This document shows, one piece after another, positions 62,335 to 64,000 of a stretch of DNA of 64,000 nucleotides. The stretch spans positions 100,443,497 to 100,507,496 of the forward strand of contig OY757020.1 in assembly GCA_963580285.1 (NCBI GenBank). The letters run 5' to 3'. Source of the DNA: Lucinisca nassula. Taxonomy: Eukaryota > Mollusca > Bivalvia > Lucinida > Lucinidae. The notes beneath the pieces are model-generated. The model saw only the letters and a list, made by a program, of their open reading frames with translations, was not told the DNA's origin and did no database searches. Numbering within the stretch: the first letter of the stretch is position 1; the number at the start of each line of letters is the position of its first letter. The position numbers and the translations under genes were made by a program.

Positions 62335-62599
62335 CTTGGTGGACTGTTCAATAAGTTTGTGAGGAGTCTAGAACAGTATAACTTCCTGTCAGAATTCCTG
62401 AAAGTGTAAAGAAAACCACAAAATATTGGGAATAGATACACCTGAAGAGTAGGCAACCTTTCCAATACTTATTTTTGGTTTCCCAAACTCCATTTGAGTC
62501 AACTCTTAAAGGAAAAAAATTGTTCCTTGTGACCTGAGGTTCTCAATATGATAACACACCTGTGCGACATAGAGCTCTTTTCACATCTCCAAAATGGCT

Positions 62600-62800
62600 A
62601 CTTTCCTCATGAAAATCCATGATATTTTTCTTATTTATACTGCAAACATAGGTTGTGCGTGCTCGTTAGAACTGCCTAATTGAGGTGGTTCTAATGAGTA
62701 CACACAAACTATATCTTGGAGCAGAAATAAGAAAAAATAATGTATATATCCCCGTAAACCCAAGTTTTCTCTATATAAAGTGGGGTTTAGTAGGTTGTTC
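62600..62800. repeat. Palindromic MITE (GTACTCGTTAGAAC family)
   Basis: ACATAGGTTGTGCGTGCTCG TTAGAACTGCC faces GGTGGTTCTAATGAGTACAC; flanked by CCCCGTAAACCCAAGTTTTC and AAAGTGGGGTTTAG. Confidence 0.7.
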
Positions 62801-62945
62801 ATTTCATGGACTTGCTTTCCTGATGCAATGAGTACCCACAATTTCTGTATTTCAGCGAGAATAAGGAAAATAATCTACATACCTGTAATCCCCACTTTCT
62901 CTCATATAAAGTGGGGTTTACAAGGGTCTTCATTACACAGACTTG
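62800..62945. repeat. Palindromic MITE, half copy in tandem with the previous
   Basis: Only the right half: GAGTACCCACAATTTCTG, TAAGGAAAATAATCTACATACC, then CCCCACTTT facing AAAGTGGGGTT. Confidence 0.6.
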
Positions 62946-63403
62946 TTCACTTGATATTGGTAAATACTTCAACATGCACAAAATATACCAGACTATCTTT
63001 AAGCAGATTTAACCCACACACCCTTTTCACCACCAGAAAAACTAGGGGCCCTTAGCCAACAGGCTATGGAGGCCTGCAAACTTTTCCTCTTAAATGCATC
63101 ATTTACAGTAAAAAATAAGCAAAACTAGACATGGCCATTTTTATGTATTTTGATAGCTTAAGTCTAATCAAGGGTTTTAACTCTTTCTGGTAGAGACAAT
63201 GACTAAAATATGATTGTGTTTCTTTTCAAGATTTATGGGAAGCAACCTCTACAACCCTATATTAAATAAGTATTCCATGAGTGACTGACAAAGTATATGT
63301 AAAGCCTTAATTTCATGCCAGCCTTAGACACCATGATCAGACTTCTTTCTTGATTGCAGGTTGATCATGATAACAGTTTGCTCAGCATTCTCTGCTCCAA
63401 TAC

Positions 63404-63597
63404 TTTAACCCTTTTCTTGCTGAATATTCAGTTTAGCCACACCCATGTCTGACTTTGAACCAATCAGATTACTTGAAGTAATTAAGTCCTACAAGTTCAT
63501 AAATTGAATGTCAGTGTAGATCCTGATCAGATGGCTTCAGAATCTACACTGTTTGCAAAGGAAAGGGCTGTCGTGAACAGCAGGATAGGGGTTTAAT
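63404..63597. repeat. CCTGCTGAA hairpin MITE, half core
   Basis: TTTAACCCTTTTCTTGCTGA and AACAGCAGGATAGGGGTTTA ends; the right half of the hairpin is truncated after ATGGCTTCAGA. Confidence 0.78.
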
Positions 63598-63609
63598 TAT
63601 CCTTGCAGC

Positions 63610-63890
63610 AGTTTTAGTTTGTTTGATTGAGGTTTAACATCCCTGTCAACCCTATTTAGGTCATTTTGGAGATGTAGCTTCCAATTTTGTGGGACATATC
63701 AAGCCCTGCCGCCTAATAAAACCAGTAGGTTTATTATACATGGATGGTCTGACTCGCTCCACTTCGCCTGGGCACGCTTTGACCTTCTAAGCAGTTTACC
63801 AGTACTCGTATGTGGTCGGTTTCAGCTCTGTGTGGAAGCATGATGCAGCCCAATCTATTTCTTCAAGCCCCTGATGGGTGGGAGCCCGAT
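63610..63890 (-). repeat. SINE-like repeat, reverse copy
   Basis: TTTGTTTGATTGAGGTTTAA C, GGTCATTTTGGAGATG, ATCAAGCCCTGCCGCCTAAT and CTTCAAGCCCCTGATGGG. Confidence 0.75.
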
Positions 63891-64000
63891 TGCAGTAGTT
63901 TAAATTATGTGAGAAGTCTCATCAAATAGTTTTGTTGCCTCCACCATTCCACCACATTGTGGAGGAGGACATTGTTATATTCATCTGTAAAAATATACCT

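Larger units (their letters stand above)
62335..64000. other. Region upstream of gene D, repeats only
   Basis: Holds the repeats listed at 62600-62800, 62800-62945, 63404-63597 and 63610-63885. No promoter motif or further exon is evident; 62950-63400 and 63890-64000 show nothing I can name. Confidence 0.5.

Overview
This is a eukaryotic nuclear window, AT-rich and intron-bearing. It is most probably from a bivalve mollusc. The reasons are dense SINE and MITE copies, pearl/Helentron-like tandem-repeat elements carrying ACGG/CAGA microsatellites, DIRS retrotransposons, and an expanded family of CARD genes. The species cannot be named from sequence alone. Host genes fill only a small part of the window and all lie on the minus strand. 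The rest is mobile or repetitive DNA, much of it nested.

Host genes, read right to left: gene D (61240-62334) is one open frame for a 364-residue coiled-coil protein ending in a CHORD-like Cys/His module. Gene C (exons 44902-45042, 41833-41986, 31599-33079), gene B (24985-25119, 16803-16992, 12891-14437) and gene A (2775-2909, 1322-1490, 1-547, running off the left edge) are tandem paralogues. In each, a CARD is split over exons 1 and 2 by a phase-0 intron, and a phase-1 intron leads into a long third exon. In B and C that exon carries a conserved EMSF..PEPATF module and a coiled coil. In A the visible part is acidic and disordered. CARD plus coiled coil suggests scaffolds that assemble by CARD-CARD contact, as in innate immune or death signalling. 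The architecture is seen; the role is inferred.

Mobile DNA: DIRS-1 (about 34976-41540) sits in intron 2 of gene C, antisense to it, and is broken at several points. DIRS-2 (about 50664-57176) lies between genes C and D. Its gag, RT/RNase H/methyltransferase-like and tyrosine recombinase frames are uninterrupted, it has a canonical -1 slippery heptamer at the gag/pol overlap, and an extra 1.9 kb lies inside its right end. Both show inverted terminal repeats plus an internal complementary region that copies the joined ends. Intron 1 of gene B holds a 24-bp minisatellite of nearly 3 kb and a 2.4-kb pearl/Helentron-like element whose repeats are related to a decayed array at 7.0-7.96 kb. Several tRNA-derived SINEs and many hairpin MITEs fill the rest. 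Different MITE families share one palindromic core.

Nothing here looks bacterial: there are no operons, CRISPR arrays or rRNA. The short open frames outside the listed genes look like chance or like repeats.
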